Shown: positions 37,352-46,553 of the stretch, in pieces
Layout of the letters: the number at the start of each line of letters is the position of its first letter
Numbering within the stretch: the first letter of the stretch is position 1
Source of the DNA: Arthrobacter sp. PGP41
GTDB taxonomy: Bacteria > Actinomycetota > Actinomycetes > Actinomycetales > Micrococcaceae
Assembly: GCF_002953935.1 (NCBI RefSeq)
Contig: NZ_CP026514.1
Span: 1,488,001 to 1,552,000 of the forward strand
Length of the DNA stretch: 64,000 bases
Direction of reading: 5' to 3'
Made by a program: the position numbers and the translations under genes
Notes under the pieces: model-generated
What the model was told of the DNA's origin: nothing
Database searches by the model: none
The model's input: only the letters and a program-made list of their open reading frames with translations

Positions 37352-37711
37352 ATGGTTGTACTTCGTCACGAAATTGGTGATGTCCTGCGCGATGTCCGCC
37401 AGCGTCAGGGGCGTACGCTCCGTGAAGTTTCGCACAGCGCCCGTGTCTCCCTGGGTTACCTCAGTGAAGTGGAGCGCGGCCAGAAGGAAGCGTCATCCGA
37501 GCTCCTCTCTTCGATCTGCTCGGCGCTGGATGTCCCGCTGTCCAGCATGCTCCGCGAAGTGAGCGACCGTGTGGCAGTTGCCGAAGGCGTTGCCGTTCCG
37601 GACACCGTTCCGCAGGAGTTCTCCCAGCGTTATGGCCGTGACCTTGAGCGCGACCTGAACACTGAACTCAACGACGAACTTTCCACCGGCCTTCTTTCAG
37701 GCGCCCGGTAA
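37352..37711 (+). CDS. clgR: ClgR-type helix-turn-helix transcriptional regulator
   Basis: XRE-family regulator of about 119 residues. The helix-turn-helix spans [20 protein letters not shown] through [20 protein letters not shown]. It closely resembles ClgR (Rv2745c of M. tuberculosis), which activates clp protease and stress genes, and sits at the same place after pgsA and cinA. ATG 37352 has GGAG 7 nt upstream; an ATG at 37259, also with a plausible site, would add 31 residues of weaker coding character. ClgR homologs end with a degron recognised by Clp; here the end is LLSGAR. Confidence 0.85.
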   Translation: MVVLRHEIGDVLRDVRQRQGRTLREVSHSARVSLGYLSEVERGQKEASSELLSSICSALDVPLSSMLREVSDRVAVAEGVAVPDTVPQEFSQRYGRDLERDLNTELNDELSTGLLSGAR

Positions 37712-37748
37712 AGGCGGCGCCTTAAGGCGGCCCTGGAAACAAGACGCA

Positions 37749-37779
37749 CTGAAGCCCCCGGCCTTGCCGGGGGCTTCAG
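37749..37779. terminator. bidirectional terminator between clgR and the MarR gene
   Basis: A perfect 14-bp stem (37749-37762 with 37766-37779) with loop CTT separates two convergent genes. Confidence 0.85.
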
Positions 37780-37788
37780 TTGTCCCTG

Positions 37789-38322
37789 CTAGGAGTCTTC
37801 CGCAGAGGCGGCCGCCGGCCCGTCCTTCGGGAACCCGTCACGTTCGTACGTGGAGTTCAGCTTGGCCATGTACCGGGCCAGTTCTTCCAGGTCCTCCACC
37901 GGCCATTCCCCCAGGCGTTCGCGGAACACCTGCCGCCGGGCATCCTGGACCTGGTGCATCTTTTCCTCCCCCTTGGGGGTCAGCCGGATGGCCTGGGCGC
38001 GTCCGTCCAGCGGATCGGCCTCCTTGGACACGAGTCCCAGGCTCTCCAGGAATGCGATCTGCCGGCTGACGGACGGCTTGCCCACGCCAATGTTCATGGC
38101 AAGGTCGGTGAGCCTGATCGGGCCCTCCCGGCGGATTACCGTCAGCAGGCCATAGGCGGCCGGCTCCATGTCCGGATGGACCTGGCGGGAGAGCTGGTTG
38201 GAGATGGCCCGGGCGCGCCGCCAGAAGAGGCTGATCTGGTGCTCCACGTTCTGCAACGCGGCGTCCACGGTGGCTTCGTCGTGGCGGCCTTGCAGGGAGG
38301 GAACGTCGGGGGAGCTGCTCAT
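37789..38322 (-). CDS. MarR family transcriptional regulator
   Basis: A 177-residue winged-helix regulator. AAYGLLTVIRREGPIRLTDLAMNIGVGKPSVSRQIAFLESLGLV covers the DNA-binding core (read in parts), followed by the wing DPLDGRAQAIRLTPKGE. Target genes are not evident. It is divergent from the DUF3046 gene. ATG at 38322 has TAGAAT 7 nt upstream and looks leaderless. Confidence 0.9.
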   Translation of the reverse strand: MSSSPDVPSLQGRHDEATVDAALQNVEHQISLFWRRARAISNQLSRQVHPDMEPAAYGLLTVIRREGPIRLTDLAMNIGVGKPSVSRQIAFLESLGLVSKEADPLDGRAQAIRLTPKGEEKMHQVQDARRQVFRERLGEWPVEDLEELARYMAKLNSTYERDGFPKDGPAAASAEDS

Positions 38323-38329
38323 GGCAACA

Positions 38330-38335
38330 ATTCTA
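38330..38335 (-). promoter_or_regulatory. -10 box of the MarR gene, probably leaderless
   Basis: TAGAAT on the minus strand ends 7 nt before the ATG at 38322. Confidence 0.5.
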
Positions 38336-38362
38336 GGGTGCGGACCGTGAGAGACTTTTCTG

Positions 38363-38587
38363 GTGCGAATCAGCGATTATTGGCGGCTCATGGACGACGA
38401 ATTCGGCGCCGGGTACTCGCGGGTCCTCAGCAGCACGCTTGTGCTCGCCGGGGTGGGCGGGCGCACTGCGGACCAGGCGCTGGCTGCCGGCGTGGAACCC
38501 CGCAAGGTGTGGCTGGCTGTCTGCGACGTGCAGGACGTCCCTGCCGAGCGCCGGCTGGGGCGGGATCTCAAGCCCCGCACCAACTAG
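38363..38587 (+). CDS. DUF3046 family protein
   Basis: A 74-residue protein, RISDYWRLMDDEFGAGYSRVL at the start and VWLAVCDVQDVPAERRLGRD near the end. DUF3046 genes lie just upstream of recA in many actinobacteria. Function is unknown. GTG at 38363 is chosen; the -10 candidate GAGACT is 6 nt upstream and imperfect. The recA promoter lies in the 190 bp after it. Confidence 0.88.
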   Translation: MRISDYWRLMDDEFGAGYSRVLSSTLVLAGVGGRTADQALAAGVEPRKVWLAVCDVQDVPAERRLGRDLKPRTN

Positions 38588-38617
38588 CCTGATTCTCCTG
38601 ACACGCCGTGCTCCTGT

Positions 38618-38633
38618 TCGAATACCTGTTCGG
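38618..38633 (+). promoter_or_regulatory. LexA (SOS) box of recA
   Basis: TCGAATACCTGTTCGG fits TCGAAC-N4-GTTCGA with two mismatches. A TATGCT -10 candidate follows at 38641. The recA ATG is 145 bp downstream. Confidence 0.8.
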
Positions 38634-38777
38634 GTAAAGCTATGCTTTTCCTAGCGGGTTATCCACATAGCCGCCGTTAGCCGGCCGGAATGTCAGTGGG
38701 TCCCATTAGCGTCAGAGATGACCAATAAACGGCCGCTGAGGCCACTCCAAAGCGAGAAAGCATTAGAGGTGTGAACC

Positions 38778-39833
38778 ATGGCGGCAGCCCCGGATCGTGC
38801 AAAAGCGCTCGAAGCAGCGCTGGCCCAGATCGACAAGCAGTTCGGTAAAGGCTCAGTCATGCGGCTCGGCGATGAAGTCCGGGCCCCCATCGAGGTCATC
38901 CCCACCGGCTCCATCGCCCTGGACGTTGCACTGGGAATTGGCGGCCTGCCCCGGGGCCGCGTCGTTGAAATCTACGGCCCGGAATCTTCCGGTAAAACCA
39001 CCGTTGCCCTGCACGCAGTGGCCAATGCCCAGCGCCTGGGCGGCATCGCTGCCTTCATCGACGCCGAGCACGCCCTCGATCCTGAGTACGCCGCCAAGCT
39101 CGGCGTGGACACGGACGCCCTCCTGGTGTCCCAGCCGGATACCGGCGAGCAGGCCCTCGAAATCATGGACATGCTGGTGGGTTCAGGCTCCCTGGACGTC
39201 ATCGTGATCGACTCCGTCGCGGCGCTGGTGCCCCGTGCCGAAATCGAAGGCGACATGGGCGACAGCCACGTGGGCCTGCAGGCACGCCTCATGAGCCAGG
39301 CCCTGCGCAAGATCACCGGCCGCCTGAGCCAGACCAAGACCACCGCAATCTTCATCAACCAGCTCCGTGAAAAGATCGGTGTCTTCTTCGGATCCCCGGA
39401 AACCACCACCGGCGGTAAGGCACTGAAGTTCTACGCCTCCATCCGTATCGACGTGCGCCGCATCCAGACCCTCAAGGAAGGCGCGGATTCGGTCGGTAAC
39501 CGGACCAAGGCGAAGATCGTCAAGAACAAGATGGCCCCGCCCTTCAAGGTGGCCGAGTTCGACATCATTTACGGCCAGGGCATCTCCCGCGAGGGCGGCA
39601 TCATTGACATGGGCGTGGAGCACGGCATCATCAAGAAGTCCGGCTCCTGGTTCACCTATGATGGCGACCAGCTGGGCCAGGGCATGGAGAACTCGCGCCG
39701 GTTCCTGCGCGACAACCCTGAGCTGGCCGCCGAACTCGAGCGCCTGATCAAGGAAAAGCTTGGTGTTGGCGTCAAGCCTGCAGAGCCCGAGTCCAAGGAT
39801 TCCCCGAAGCTGAAGGCCGTTGACGGGTTCTAA
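38778..39833 (+). CDS. recA: recombinase RecA
   Basis: RecA forms filaments on single-stranded DNA, drives strand exchange and stimulates LexA self-cleavage. The 351-residue protein has Walker [13 protein letters not shown] (about 65-76), [19 protein letters not shown] (Walker B region), the L2 loop around [14 protein letters not shown], and a C-terminal acidic tail. No intein is present. ATG at 38778 has GAGGTG upstream. The SOS box marks it as damage-inducible. Confidence 0.98.
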   Translation: MAAAPDRAKALEAALAQIDKQFGKGSVMRLGDEVRAPIEVIPTGSIALDVALGIGGLPRGRVVEIYGPESSGKTTVALHAVANAQRLGGIAAFIDAEHALDPEYAAKLGVDTDALLVSQPDTGEQALEIMDMLVGSGSLDVIVIDSVAALVPRAEIEGDMGDSHVGLQARLMSQALRKITGRLSQTKTTAIFINQLREKIGVFFGSPETTTGGKALKFYASIRIDVRRIQTLKEGADSVGNRTKAKIVKNKMAPPFKVAEFDIIYGQGISREGGIIDMGVEHGIIKKSGSWFTYDGDQLGQGMENSRRFLRDNPELAAELERLIKEKLGVGVKPAEPESKDSPKLKAVDGF

Positions 39834-39836
39834 CCG

Positions 39837-40460
39837 TTGACCAGCCCTGAAAGTGCGCGCCCCCGCCGGTCCAGAGCCGGCGGGCGGCGCGCCGCTTCGT
39901 CTGCCGATGACCTCCAGGACGGCCCGGCGCCGGACTCTCCCGTTGCAGGGGACGCCCAGCCTGATCCCGTGTCGGTTGCGCAGTCCATCGTCTACCGGCA
40001 GCTGACCGCGTCAGCCAAGAGCAGGCTTCAGCTCGCACAGAAGCTTGCGGAGCGGAACGTCCCGGAAGACGTCGCCGAGGCCGTGCTGGATAAGTTCCAG
40101 GAAGCCCGCCTGATCAACGATGCCGAATTCGCCGACATGTGGGTCCGGAGCCGCGCCCAGTCGCGGAAACTGGCAAAGGGCGCCCTCCGGCGCGAGCTGG
40201 CAGAGAAAGGCATCGACCAGGATACTGCCGCCGCCGCCCTGGAACAGTTGTCGGACGCGGATGAAGAAGCCGCAGCAAGGCAGCTCGTTGAGCGGAAGCT
40301 CCGCCCCGGGATGGATCTCCAGGACCGGGCGGAACGGGACAAGGTTGCACGCCGGCTGGCCTCCATGCTCGCCCGCAAGGGGTACCAGCCGTCCCAGGCA
40401 TTCCGGATCGTCAATGACGTCCTGGAGTCCCGGGCCGCGGCAGACAGTGGCGAACGGTAA
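39837..40460 (+). CDS. recX: regulatory protein RecX
   Basis: RecX binds and inhibits RecA filaments. The 207-residue protein has about 50 residues of Arg/Pro-rich leader, then repeats of three-helix units (SIVYRQLTASAKSRLQLAQKL, FADMWVRSRAQSRKLAKGALRREL, and VARRLASMLARKGYQPSQAF). TTG at 39837 lies 3 bp after the recA stop, indicating co-transcription. Confidence 0.92.
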   Translation: MTSPESARPRRSRAGGRRAASSADDLQDGPAPDSPVAGDAQPDPVSVAQSIVYRQLTASAKSRLQLAQKLAERNVPEDVAEAVLDKFQEARLINDAEFADMWVRSRAQSRKLAKGALRRELAEKGIDQDTAAAALEQLSDADEEAAARQLVERKLRPGMDLQDRAERDKVARRLASMLARKGYQPSQAFRIVNDVLESRAAADSGER

Positions 40461-40466
40461 AACCGG

Positions 40467-40472
40467 TACCCT
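40467..40472 (+). promoter_or_regulatory. -10 box of miaB, probably leaderless
   Basis: TACCCT ends 6 nt before the GTG at 40479, suggesting miaB-miaA-dapF can be transcribed apart from recA-recX. Confidence 0.5.
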
Positions 40473-40478
40473 TAACAG

Positions 40479-42038
40479 GTGAGTTTGACCATCCCTTCCC
40501 CCTTTTCCGGTGCCGGCACCTCCACAGCGGCCGCCGGCGCTCCGCAAGCGGCTGCCCAGAAGCCACGCACCTACCAGGTGCGCACCTTCGGCTGCCAGAT
40601 GAACGTCCATGACTCAGAGCGCATGGCAGGCATGCTCGAGGACGCCGGGTACGTACCGGCGGAGGGTGAGCAGGCCGACGTCGTGGTGTTCAACACCTGC
40701 GCAGTGCGCGAAAACGCGGACAACAAGCTCTACGGGAACCTGGGGATCCTCGCTCCGGTGAAGGCGGCCAACCCCGGCATGCAGATTGCGGTGGGCGGCT
40801 GCCTCGCCCAGAAGGACCGGGAAACCATCCTGAAAAAGGCGCCCTGGGTGGACGCCGTCTTCGGCACGCACAATGTTGGCGCCCTGCCCGCCCTGCTGGA
40901 CCGCGCGCGGCATAACAGCGAGGCCCAGCTTGAAATCCTTGAGTCGCTGGACGTCTTCCCTTCGACGCTTCCCACCAAACGGGATTCCGTCTACTCAGGC
41001 TGGGTATCGATCTCCGTAGGCTGCAACAACACCTGCACCTTCTGCATCGTGCCCGCCCTCCGCGGAAAAGAGAAAGACCGCCGGCCCGGCGACATCCTGG
41101 CCGAAATCCAGGCCCTCGTGGACGACGGCGCCATTGAAGTCACCCTCCTCGGCCAGAACGTCAACTCCTACGGCGTCGAGTTCGGCGACCGGCAGGCCTT
41201 CTCCAAACTCCTCCGGGCCTGCGGCGATATCGAAGGCCTGGAACGCGTCCGCTTCACCAGCCCGCACCCCGCCGCGTTCACCGACGACGTCATCGACGCC
41301 ATGGCCGAGACCCCCAACGTCATGCCGCAGCTGCACATGCCGCTGCAGTCCGGCTCGGACAAGGTCCTGCGGGACATGCGGCGCTCCTACAGGTCCACAA
41401 AGTTCCTTGGCATCCTGGACAAGGTGCGGGAAAAAATTCCCCACGCCGCCATCTCCACCGACATCATCGTCGGTTTCCCGGGTGAAACGGAAGAGGATTT
41501 CCAGGCCACCCTGGACGTGGTGGAGAAGTCCCGCTTCGCCACCGCCTTTACCTTCCAGTACTCCAAGCGTCCCGGCACCCCGGCTGCAGACCTGCCGGAC
41601 CAGTTGCCCAAGGCCGTGGTTCAGGAACGCTTTGAACGCCTTACCGCCCTCCAGGACAGGATCGCGGCAGAGGAAAACCGGCGCCAGTTGGGCCGCAGGG
41701 TTGAGGTCATGGTCACTGCGCAGTCCGGGCGGAAAGCCGGGGAAACCCACCGGCTGTCCGGCCGCTCCCAGGACCAGCGGCTGGTGCACTTCTCCGTCCC
41801 CGAGGGCGCCCAGGCTCCGCGTCCGGGAGATCTTGTCACTGTCACCATCACCGAGGCCGCCGCCTTCCACCTCGTGGCCGATCCCACCCGGGAGGATTAC
41901 AGCCTGCGCCGCTCCCGGGCCGGCGATGCCTGGGACAGGTCCCAGGCTGATTCCTGCGGGGCCCCCGCGCCGGGTGCCGGTACAGGCGGCAAGGGCGTCT
42001 CGCTGGGCATGCCCTCGCTGCCCGTCCGCACCCGCTGA
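40479..42038 (+). CDS. miaB: tRNA-2-methylthio-N6-dimethylallyladenosine synthase MiaB
   Basis: Radical SAM methylthiotransferase acting on i6A37 of tRNA. The 519-residue protein has the N-terminal cluster cysteines ([30 protein letters not shown]), the radical SAM motif CNNTCTFC, and a TRAM domain (near 375-450). The C-terminal 60 residues are an actinobacterial extension. It is followed 3 bp later by miaA, which makes its substrate. Confidence 0.95.
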   Translation: MSLTIPSPFSGAGTSTAAAGAPQAAAQKPRTYQVRTFGCQMNVHDSERMAGMLEDAGYVPAEGEQADVVVFNTCAVRENADNKLYGNLGILAPVKAANPGMQIAVGGCLAQKDRETILKKAPWVDAVFGTHNVGALPALLDRARHNSEAQLEILESLDVFPSTLPTKRDSVYSGWVSISVGCNNTCTFCIVPALRGKEKDRRPGDILAEIQALVDDGAIEVTLLGQNVNSYGVEFGDRQAFSKLLRACGDIEGLERVRFTSPHPAAFTDDVIDAMAETPNVMPQLHMPLQSGSDKVLRDMRRSYRSTKFLGILDKVREKIPHAAISTDIIVGFPGETEEDFQATLDVVEKSRFATAFTFQYSKRPGTPAADLPDQLPKAVVQERFERLTALQDRIAAEENRRQLGRRVEVMVTAQSGRKAGETHRLSGRSQDQRLVHFSVPEGAQAPRPGDLVTVTITEAAAFHLVADPTREDYSLRRSRAGDAWDRSQADSCGAPAPGAGTGGKGVSLGMPSLPVRTR

Positions 42039-42041
42039 CCG

Positions 42042-42950
42042 GTGGGCTCCCCGCCTGTCATCGCCGTCGTCGGTCCCACCGGTTCCGGCAAATCCGACCT
42101 CGCCGTCAATCTTGCACTGGAACTTGACGGCGAAGTCATCAACGCCGATGCCATGCAGTTCTACCGCGGCATGGACATCGGCACGGCAAAAATCACCCAG
42201 GCCGAACGCAGGGGAGTGCCCCACCACCTGCTGGACATCATGGACGTGACCGAGGAAGCCAGCGTGTCCCGGTTCCAGCAGCAGGCGCGCACCCTGATCG
42301 CGGACATCCACGCCCGCGGTAAGCGCGCCATCCTGGCCGGCGGCTCGGGCCTGTATGTGCGGGCCGCAGTGGACGTCCTTGAATTTCCCGGAACAGATCC
42401 GCTGGTGCGCCAACAACTGGAGGCTGAGCTCGCGGAGGACGGGCAGGCGGTGCTGCTGGAGCGCCTGCGCGAAGTGGACCCGGTCTCGGCCGGAAGGTTG
42501 TCCGACGCCCGGCGCATCATCCGTGCGCTGGAGGTCTACCGGCTCACCGGCCGGCCGTTCAGTTCCTTCATGCCGCAGCGCGAGTACGTCCAGCCGGCCG
42601 TCCAGGTGGGCCTGGCAGTGGACCGGGACGTGCTCCGCGACCGGCTAGCCCGCCGCGTGCACCGCATGGTGGACGACGGCCTGCTGGCCGAAGTCCAACG
42701 GTTGGACAACCAAGGGCTGCGCCAGGGGAAAACCGCGTCCCGCGCGCTTGGCTACGCCCAGTTCCTCCGGGTCATCGACGGCGCGTCGACCGTAGCGGAG
42801 GCGGCGGAAGAAACCATCGTGGCCACCCGGCAGTTCGCACGGCGCCAGCTCACCTGGTTCCGTGCCGATCCCCGCATCTCCTGGCTGGAGTGGCAGGACC
42901 CAACGTTGGTGGCCAAGGCGGCAGCGCTGTGCGAAGGACCGCGTATTTAG
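42042..42950 (+). CDS. miaA: tRNA dimethylallyltransferase MiaA
   Basis: MiaA transfers the dimethylallyl group to A37 of tRNAs reading UNN codons. The 302-residue protein has P-loop [41 protein letters not shown] and the C-terminal [15 protein letters not shown] at 42042 is used. MiaB then methylthiolates its product. Confidence 0.95.
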   Translation: MGSPPVIAVVGPTGSGKSDLAVNLALELDGEVINADAMQFYRGMDIGTAKITQAERRGVPHHLLDIMDVTEEASVSRFQQQARTLIADIHARGKRAILAGGSGLYVRAAVDVLEFPGTDPLVRQQLEAELAEDGQAVLLERLREVDPVSAGRLSDARRIIRALEVYRLTGRPFSSFMPQREYVQPAVQVGLAVDRDVLRDRLARRVHRMVDDGLLAEVQRLDNQGLRQGKTASRALGYAQFLRVIDGASTVAEAAEETIVATRQFARRQLTWFRADPRISWLEWQDPTLVAKAAALCEGPRI

Positions 42951-42969
42951 GGCTGCCCCGCCCGGCCGG

Positions 42970-42975
42970 TACCCT
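42970..42975 (+). promoter_or_regulatory. -10 box of dapF, probably leaderless
   Basis: TACCCT ends 7 nt before the dapF ATG at 42983, with the same hexamer as at miaB. Confidence 0.5.
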
Positions 42976-42982
42976 TGGAAAC

Positions 42983-43927
42983 ATGGACGCAACCCTCGCA
43001 GAAACCACCGAGCCGGCCTTCCGCACCCTGAGCGGGCTCCGCTTTTCCAAGGGACACGGCACCGGCAACGACTTTGTCCTGGTGGCCGATCCCGAGGGCG
43101 TCCTGACCATATCCGCCCAGGACGCTGCAGCGCTGTGCGACCGGCACCGCGGGATCGGCGGCGACGGGCTGATCCGTGCCGTCCCGTCGCGTTTCCTGCC
43201 GGAGGGCCGTGAGCTGCTCGCCGCCACCCCGGACGCCGAATGGTTCATGGACTACCGCAACGGTGACGGCTCATTGTCCGAGATGTGCGGCAACGGCGTC
43301 CGCGTCTTCGTCCACTTCCTCCGCTTGGAGGGGCTCATCGACCTGCCCGACGGCGGGGCCCTCACCATCGGCACGCGCGCCGGCGTCAAGACCGTGGTGC
43401 GGACGGGCGAAGACTACGCCGTGGACATGGGGCCCTGGGAGTTCATTTTCCCCGGGGAAGCCACAGCCAAGGCGATGGATTCACTGGTCACTGCAGAAGG
43501 CCTGGAAGTTCCCCGGCCTGCCCTCTCCGTCAGCATGGGCAACCCCCACACCGTCGTTGCCCTGGCGGAGCTGTCGGAACTCACGGCGACCCGCCTGTTC
43601 ACAGCGCCCGTGGTCGACCCCGTCCCGTCCCACGGGACCAACGTAGAGTTCGTGGTTCCATCAGAACCCCTGGTGCACGACGGCGTCGGCACAGTCACCA
43701 TGCGCGTGCACGAACGCGGGGTGGGGGAGACCCAGTCGTGCGGGACCGGGGCCTGCGCAGCGGCAGTGGCCATTCGGCACTGGGCTGGTGCGGAGGCCCC
43801 CGACACCTGGCGCGTCCAGGTGCCTGGCGGCGTGGTTGGCGTCAAGTTCTTTGCCGGCCCGGCGGGCCATGAACATGTTGAGCTGAGCGGCCCGGCAGTT
43901 ATTGTGGCAACCGGGACGCTTTCCTGA
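42983..43927 (+). CDS. dapF: diaminopimelate epimerase DapF
   Basis: Cofactor-independent epimerase making meso-diaminopimelate for peptidoglycan and lysine. The 314-residue protein has FSKGHGTGNDFVLV, the two catalytic cysteine regions EMCGNGVRVFVHF and ETQSCGTGACAAAVA, and SMGNPHTVV. It overlaps the convergent methyltransferase gene by 29 bp. Together with dapA and dapB it gives three steps of the pathway in this window. Confidence 0.96.
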   Translation: MDATLAETTEPAFRTLSGLRFSKGHGTGNDFVLVADPEGVLTISAQDAAALCDRHRGIGGDGLIRAVPSRFLPEGRELLAATPDAEWFMDYRNGDGSLSEMCGNGVRVFVHFLRLEGLIDLPDGGALTIGTRAGVKTVVRTGEDYAVDMGPWEFIFPGEATAKAMDSLVTAEGLEVPRPALSVSMGNPHTVVALAELSELTATRLFTAPVVDPVPSHGTNVEFVVPSEPLVHDGVGTVTMRVHERGVGETQSCGTGACAAAVAIRHWAGAEAPDTWRVQVPGGVVGVKFFAGPAGHEHVELSGPAVIVATGTLS

Positions 43928-44522
43928 CCTTCAGGATCCGGAAGGACTTGGACGTTGATTCCCGGCTGACGCTGAATGATTCGTCCAGCTCCGCAGCAAG
44001 CCAGCGCTGCAGCGAGTCGGCCCCAAGATTCTTCTGCACCACCAGCCACGCCGTACCGCCAGGCGCCAGCCGGGGCAGCCACAGCTTGAGGAGCGAATGG
44101 AGCTCGTCCTTGCCGATCCGGATAGGCGGGTTGGACCAGATTGTGTCAAAGCGCACCTCCGGGTCCACCGCGTCAGGGGTACTGGCCGTGACGTTGGCGA
44201 GTCCCAGCGCCGCAGCGTTCTCGTTCGTCAGCGTGATGCAGCGTTCGTTGACGTCCACTGCGTAGACCCGGGCAGAGGGCGACTTCAGGCCCATGGTCAG
44301 GGCAATCGGGCCCCATCCGCAGCCGATGTCCAGCAGGTTTCCCTGCGGCGCGGGTGCCGGGACTTCGGCGAGGAGGATGGCGGTTCCCTTGTCGATACCG
44401 TCCGGGCTGAAGATGCCGGTGGAAGTCTGCAGCCTGCGCGTCTGCCCCGCGAGTTCGACAGCCAGCGGCTTGCGGGTAAAAGGGCCGGCGGGTGTTGCGC
44501 TGAAATAATGTGCGGACTCCAT
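43899..44522 (-). CDS. class I SAM-dependent methyltransferase (RsmC-like)
   Basis: A 207-residue methyltransferase starting ESAHYFSATPAGPFTRKPL. SAM motif I is LLDIGCGWGPIALTMG, and the catalytic loop is SNPPIRIGK, an NPP-type motif of N-methyltransferases acting on RNA bases. It matches the catalytic half of RsmC (16S rRNA G1207), and the target may be rRNA. ATG at 44522 is chosen; an upstream ATG at 44597 would add 25 residues. Its 3' end lies inside dapF on the other strand. Confidence 0.85.
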   Translation of the reverse strand: MESAHYFSATPAGPFTRKPLAVELAGQTRRLQTSTGIFSPDGIDKGTAILLAEVPAPAPQGNLLDIGCGWGPIALTMGLKSPSARVYAVDVNERCITLTNENAAALGLANVTASTPDAVDPEVRFDTIWSNPPIRIGKDELHSLLKLWLPRLAPGGTAWLVVQKNLGADSLQRWLAAELDESFSVSRESTSKSFRILKVRKASRLPQ

Positions 44523-44969
44523 AACTGGCCAGAGTAGTTCGCCTTGCAGCGTAAAGGGAAACTGCCGGGGACGGCCCTCTGCTAGGCTGGAGGGCATGTT
44601 CCTGATCTTCGAGTAGCCGGCACGGGCACAGCCCGTCCCGAAGCCTGTCCCCATGTGGCAGCCTGTCCCACCCAGCGATGCAGGTTTTCTCCCTTCCGCT
44701 GCGTGCACCGGACCAAACGTATATTCGTTTGCCGGTCGCCGGACAACACTCGAAGCTCCGCCTCCTGCTGGTCTTCCCGCCGTTTCCGGCTGTTCCCGTT
44801 TCCGCCACGAATCTGAGTCGTGGCCTCTCCGCCGGCGCTGCCTCCTGCAGCGCCCGGCCCAACAAGCCAGGAGGCTTGGATGACCGCAGGCCGTCAGCCC
44901 AGCGCGAATACTTCACCAATCACCGGCATTCGGCACTATTCTGGAACTGCCGAATCTTCAAAGGAGACC
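44523..44969. other. 447-bp gap between the methyltransferase and hflX
   Basis: No convincing gene is seen. On the minus strand TACTCT (44531-44536) is 8 nt before the methyltransferase ATG. On the plus strand TAGGCT (44583-44588) lies 7 nt before an ATG opening a six-codon frame (44596-44616, MFLIFE). A palindrome CAAACG-TATATT-CGTTTG lies at 44714-44731. An AGGAGG site 5 nt before an ATG at 44880, in frame with hflX, is present, but third-position GC there is only about half, against the high value inside genes. The content suggests a regulatory leader. Confidence 0.5.
44714..44731. promoter_or_regulatory. palindrome upstream of hflX, possible operator
   Basis: CAAACG and CGTTTG flank TATATT, forming an 18-bp dyad, further framed by CCGG on both sides at unequal distance. 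TATATT could also be a -10. It does not match the LexA consensus. Confidence 0.4.
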
Positions 44970-46553
44970 ATGACCAGCCAGCCCAACACCGGATCAGATC
45001 CAGCCGCCCAGGACATGAGTCCTGCGGAAATCCAAGCTGTCATCGACCGGATTCTCTCCAAGGACGTACCGGCCAGGAAACTCAGCGTGCCAAGCGGCGG
45101 CGAGGAGGGCCGGGACGGGAAGGCAATGCTCGGCAAAGCCCAGGCGATTTCCCGCCTGGACGAAGAACACACAACGTACGACGGCGACCAGCAGGACCTT
45201 GAGGAACGCCGCGCCCTGCGCCGCACGGCAGGGCTTTCCACCGAACTGGAAGACGTTACCGAGGTCGAGTACCGGCAGCTGCGCCTTGAACGCGTGGTCC
45301 TGGCCGGGCTCTGGTCCGAGGGGACCCTGGCCGACGCCGAGAACTCGCTGCGGGAGCTCGCAGCCCTCGCGGAGACTGCCGGCTCCGAGGTTTTGGACGG
45401 GCTCGTCCAGCGGCGCGACAAGCCGGATCCTGGAACGTTCCTCGGCTCGGGCAAGGCCCTGGAGCTCCGGGACATCGTGATGTCCACCGGCGCTGACACC
45501 GTGGTGGTGGATGCCGAGCTCGCGCCCTCCCAGCGCCGGGGCCTGGAGGACATCGTCAAGGTCAAGGTCATCGACCGGACGGCCCTGATCCTGGACATCT
45601 TTGCCCAGCACGCCAAGAGCCGCGAAGGCAAAGCCCAGGTGGAGCTGGCCCAGCTGGAGTACCTCCTGCCGCGCCTGCGTGGCTGGGGTGAGTCGATGTC
45701 CCGCCAGGCCGGTGGCCAGGTGGGCAGCGCGGCTGCCGGCATGGGTTCACGTGGTCCCGGTGAGACAAAGATCGAGCTGGACCGCCGCCGGATCCGTACA
45801 CGGATGGCCAAGCTGCGGCGGGAGATCGCCGCGATGAAGCCGGCCCGCGAGACCAAACGGGCCAACCGCCGTCGTAATGCCGTGCCGTCCGTAGCGATTG
45901 CCGGGTACACCAACGCGGGCAAGTCCTCCCTGCTGAACCGCCTGACCGACGCCGGAGTCCTGGTGGAGAACGCCCTGTTCGCCACCCTGGATCCCACCGT
46001 CCGCAAAGCGGAAACCGCGGATGGCCTGGGCTATACCCTTGCCGACACCGTGGGGTTCGTCCGTTCGCTGCCAACCCAGCTGGTGGAAGCGTTCCGCTCC
46101 ACGCTCGAGGAAGTCGCCGACGCGGACCTGATCCTGCACGTGGTGGACGTTTCGCACCCGGATCCCGAGGGGCAGATCGCCGCAGTCCGCAAGGTCTTCA
46201 GCGAGGTGGATGCCCGCAAGGTGCCCGAAATCATCGTGCTCAACAAAGCCGATGCCGCTGATCCGTTCGTGGTGGAACGGCTCAAGCAGCGCGAGCCCCG
46301 GCACGTGGTGGTCTCGGCCCGTACGGGGGAAGGCATCGGCGAGCTGCTGAAGGCAATCAGCGACGCCATTCCCCGGCCCAGCGTCAAGCTGGAACTGCTT
46401 ATCCCGTACGACCGCGGAGACCTGCTCAGCAAGCTTCACGACTCCGACGCCGAGATCATCAGCGTCGACCACGTTGAAGCCGGAACCAGGGCCGTCGTGA
46501 TGGTCCGGGAAGGCTTCGCGGCTGAACTGGAACCTTTCGTCAGCAATGACTGA
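44970..46553 (+). CDS. hflX: GTPase HflX
   Basis: Ribosome-associated GTPase that splits stalled 70S ribosomes under stress. The 527-residue protein has the N-terminal HflX domain (GTFLGSGKALELRDIV; RTALILDIFAQHAKSREGKAQVEL read in parts; GPGETKIELDRRRIR) and a G domain with GYTNAGKSSLLNRLT, DTVGFVRSLP and NKAD. ATG 44970 follows AAAGGAGA and is preferred over ATG 44880 because coding bias starts near it. It overlaps the dinG start by 8 bp. Confidence 0.94.
   Translation: MTSQPNTGSDPAAQDMSPAEIQAVIDRILSKDVPARKLSVPSGGEEGRDGKAMLGKAQAISRLDEEHTTYDGDQQDLEERRALRRTAGLSTELEDVTEVEYRQLRLERVVLAGLWSEGTLADAENSLRELAALAETAGSEVLDGLVQRRDKPDPGTFLGSGKALELRDIVMSTGADTVVVDAELAPSQRRGLEDIVKVKVIDRTALILDIFAQHAKSREGKAQVELAQLEYLLPRLRGWGESMSRQAGGQVGSAAAGMGSRGPGETKIELDRRRIRTRMAKLRREIAAMKPARETKRANRRRNAVPSVAIAGYTNAGKSSLLNRLTDAGVLVENALFATLDPTVRKAETADGLGYTLADTVGFVRSLPTQLVEAFRSTLEEVADADLILHVVDVSHPDPEGQIAAVRKVFSEVDARKVPEIIVLNKADAADPFVVERLKQREPRHVVVSARTGEGIGELLKAISDAIPRPSVKLELLIPYDRGDLLSKLHDSDAEIISVDHVEAGTRAVVMVREGFAAELEPFVSND

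Noticed and set aside
44880..44969. Earlier hflX start at ATG 44880 with an excellent AGGAGG site
   Set aside because: Third-position GC in this stretch is about 50 percent, unlike real coding sequence here, and ATG 44970 has its own good site. It is kept only as an alternative.
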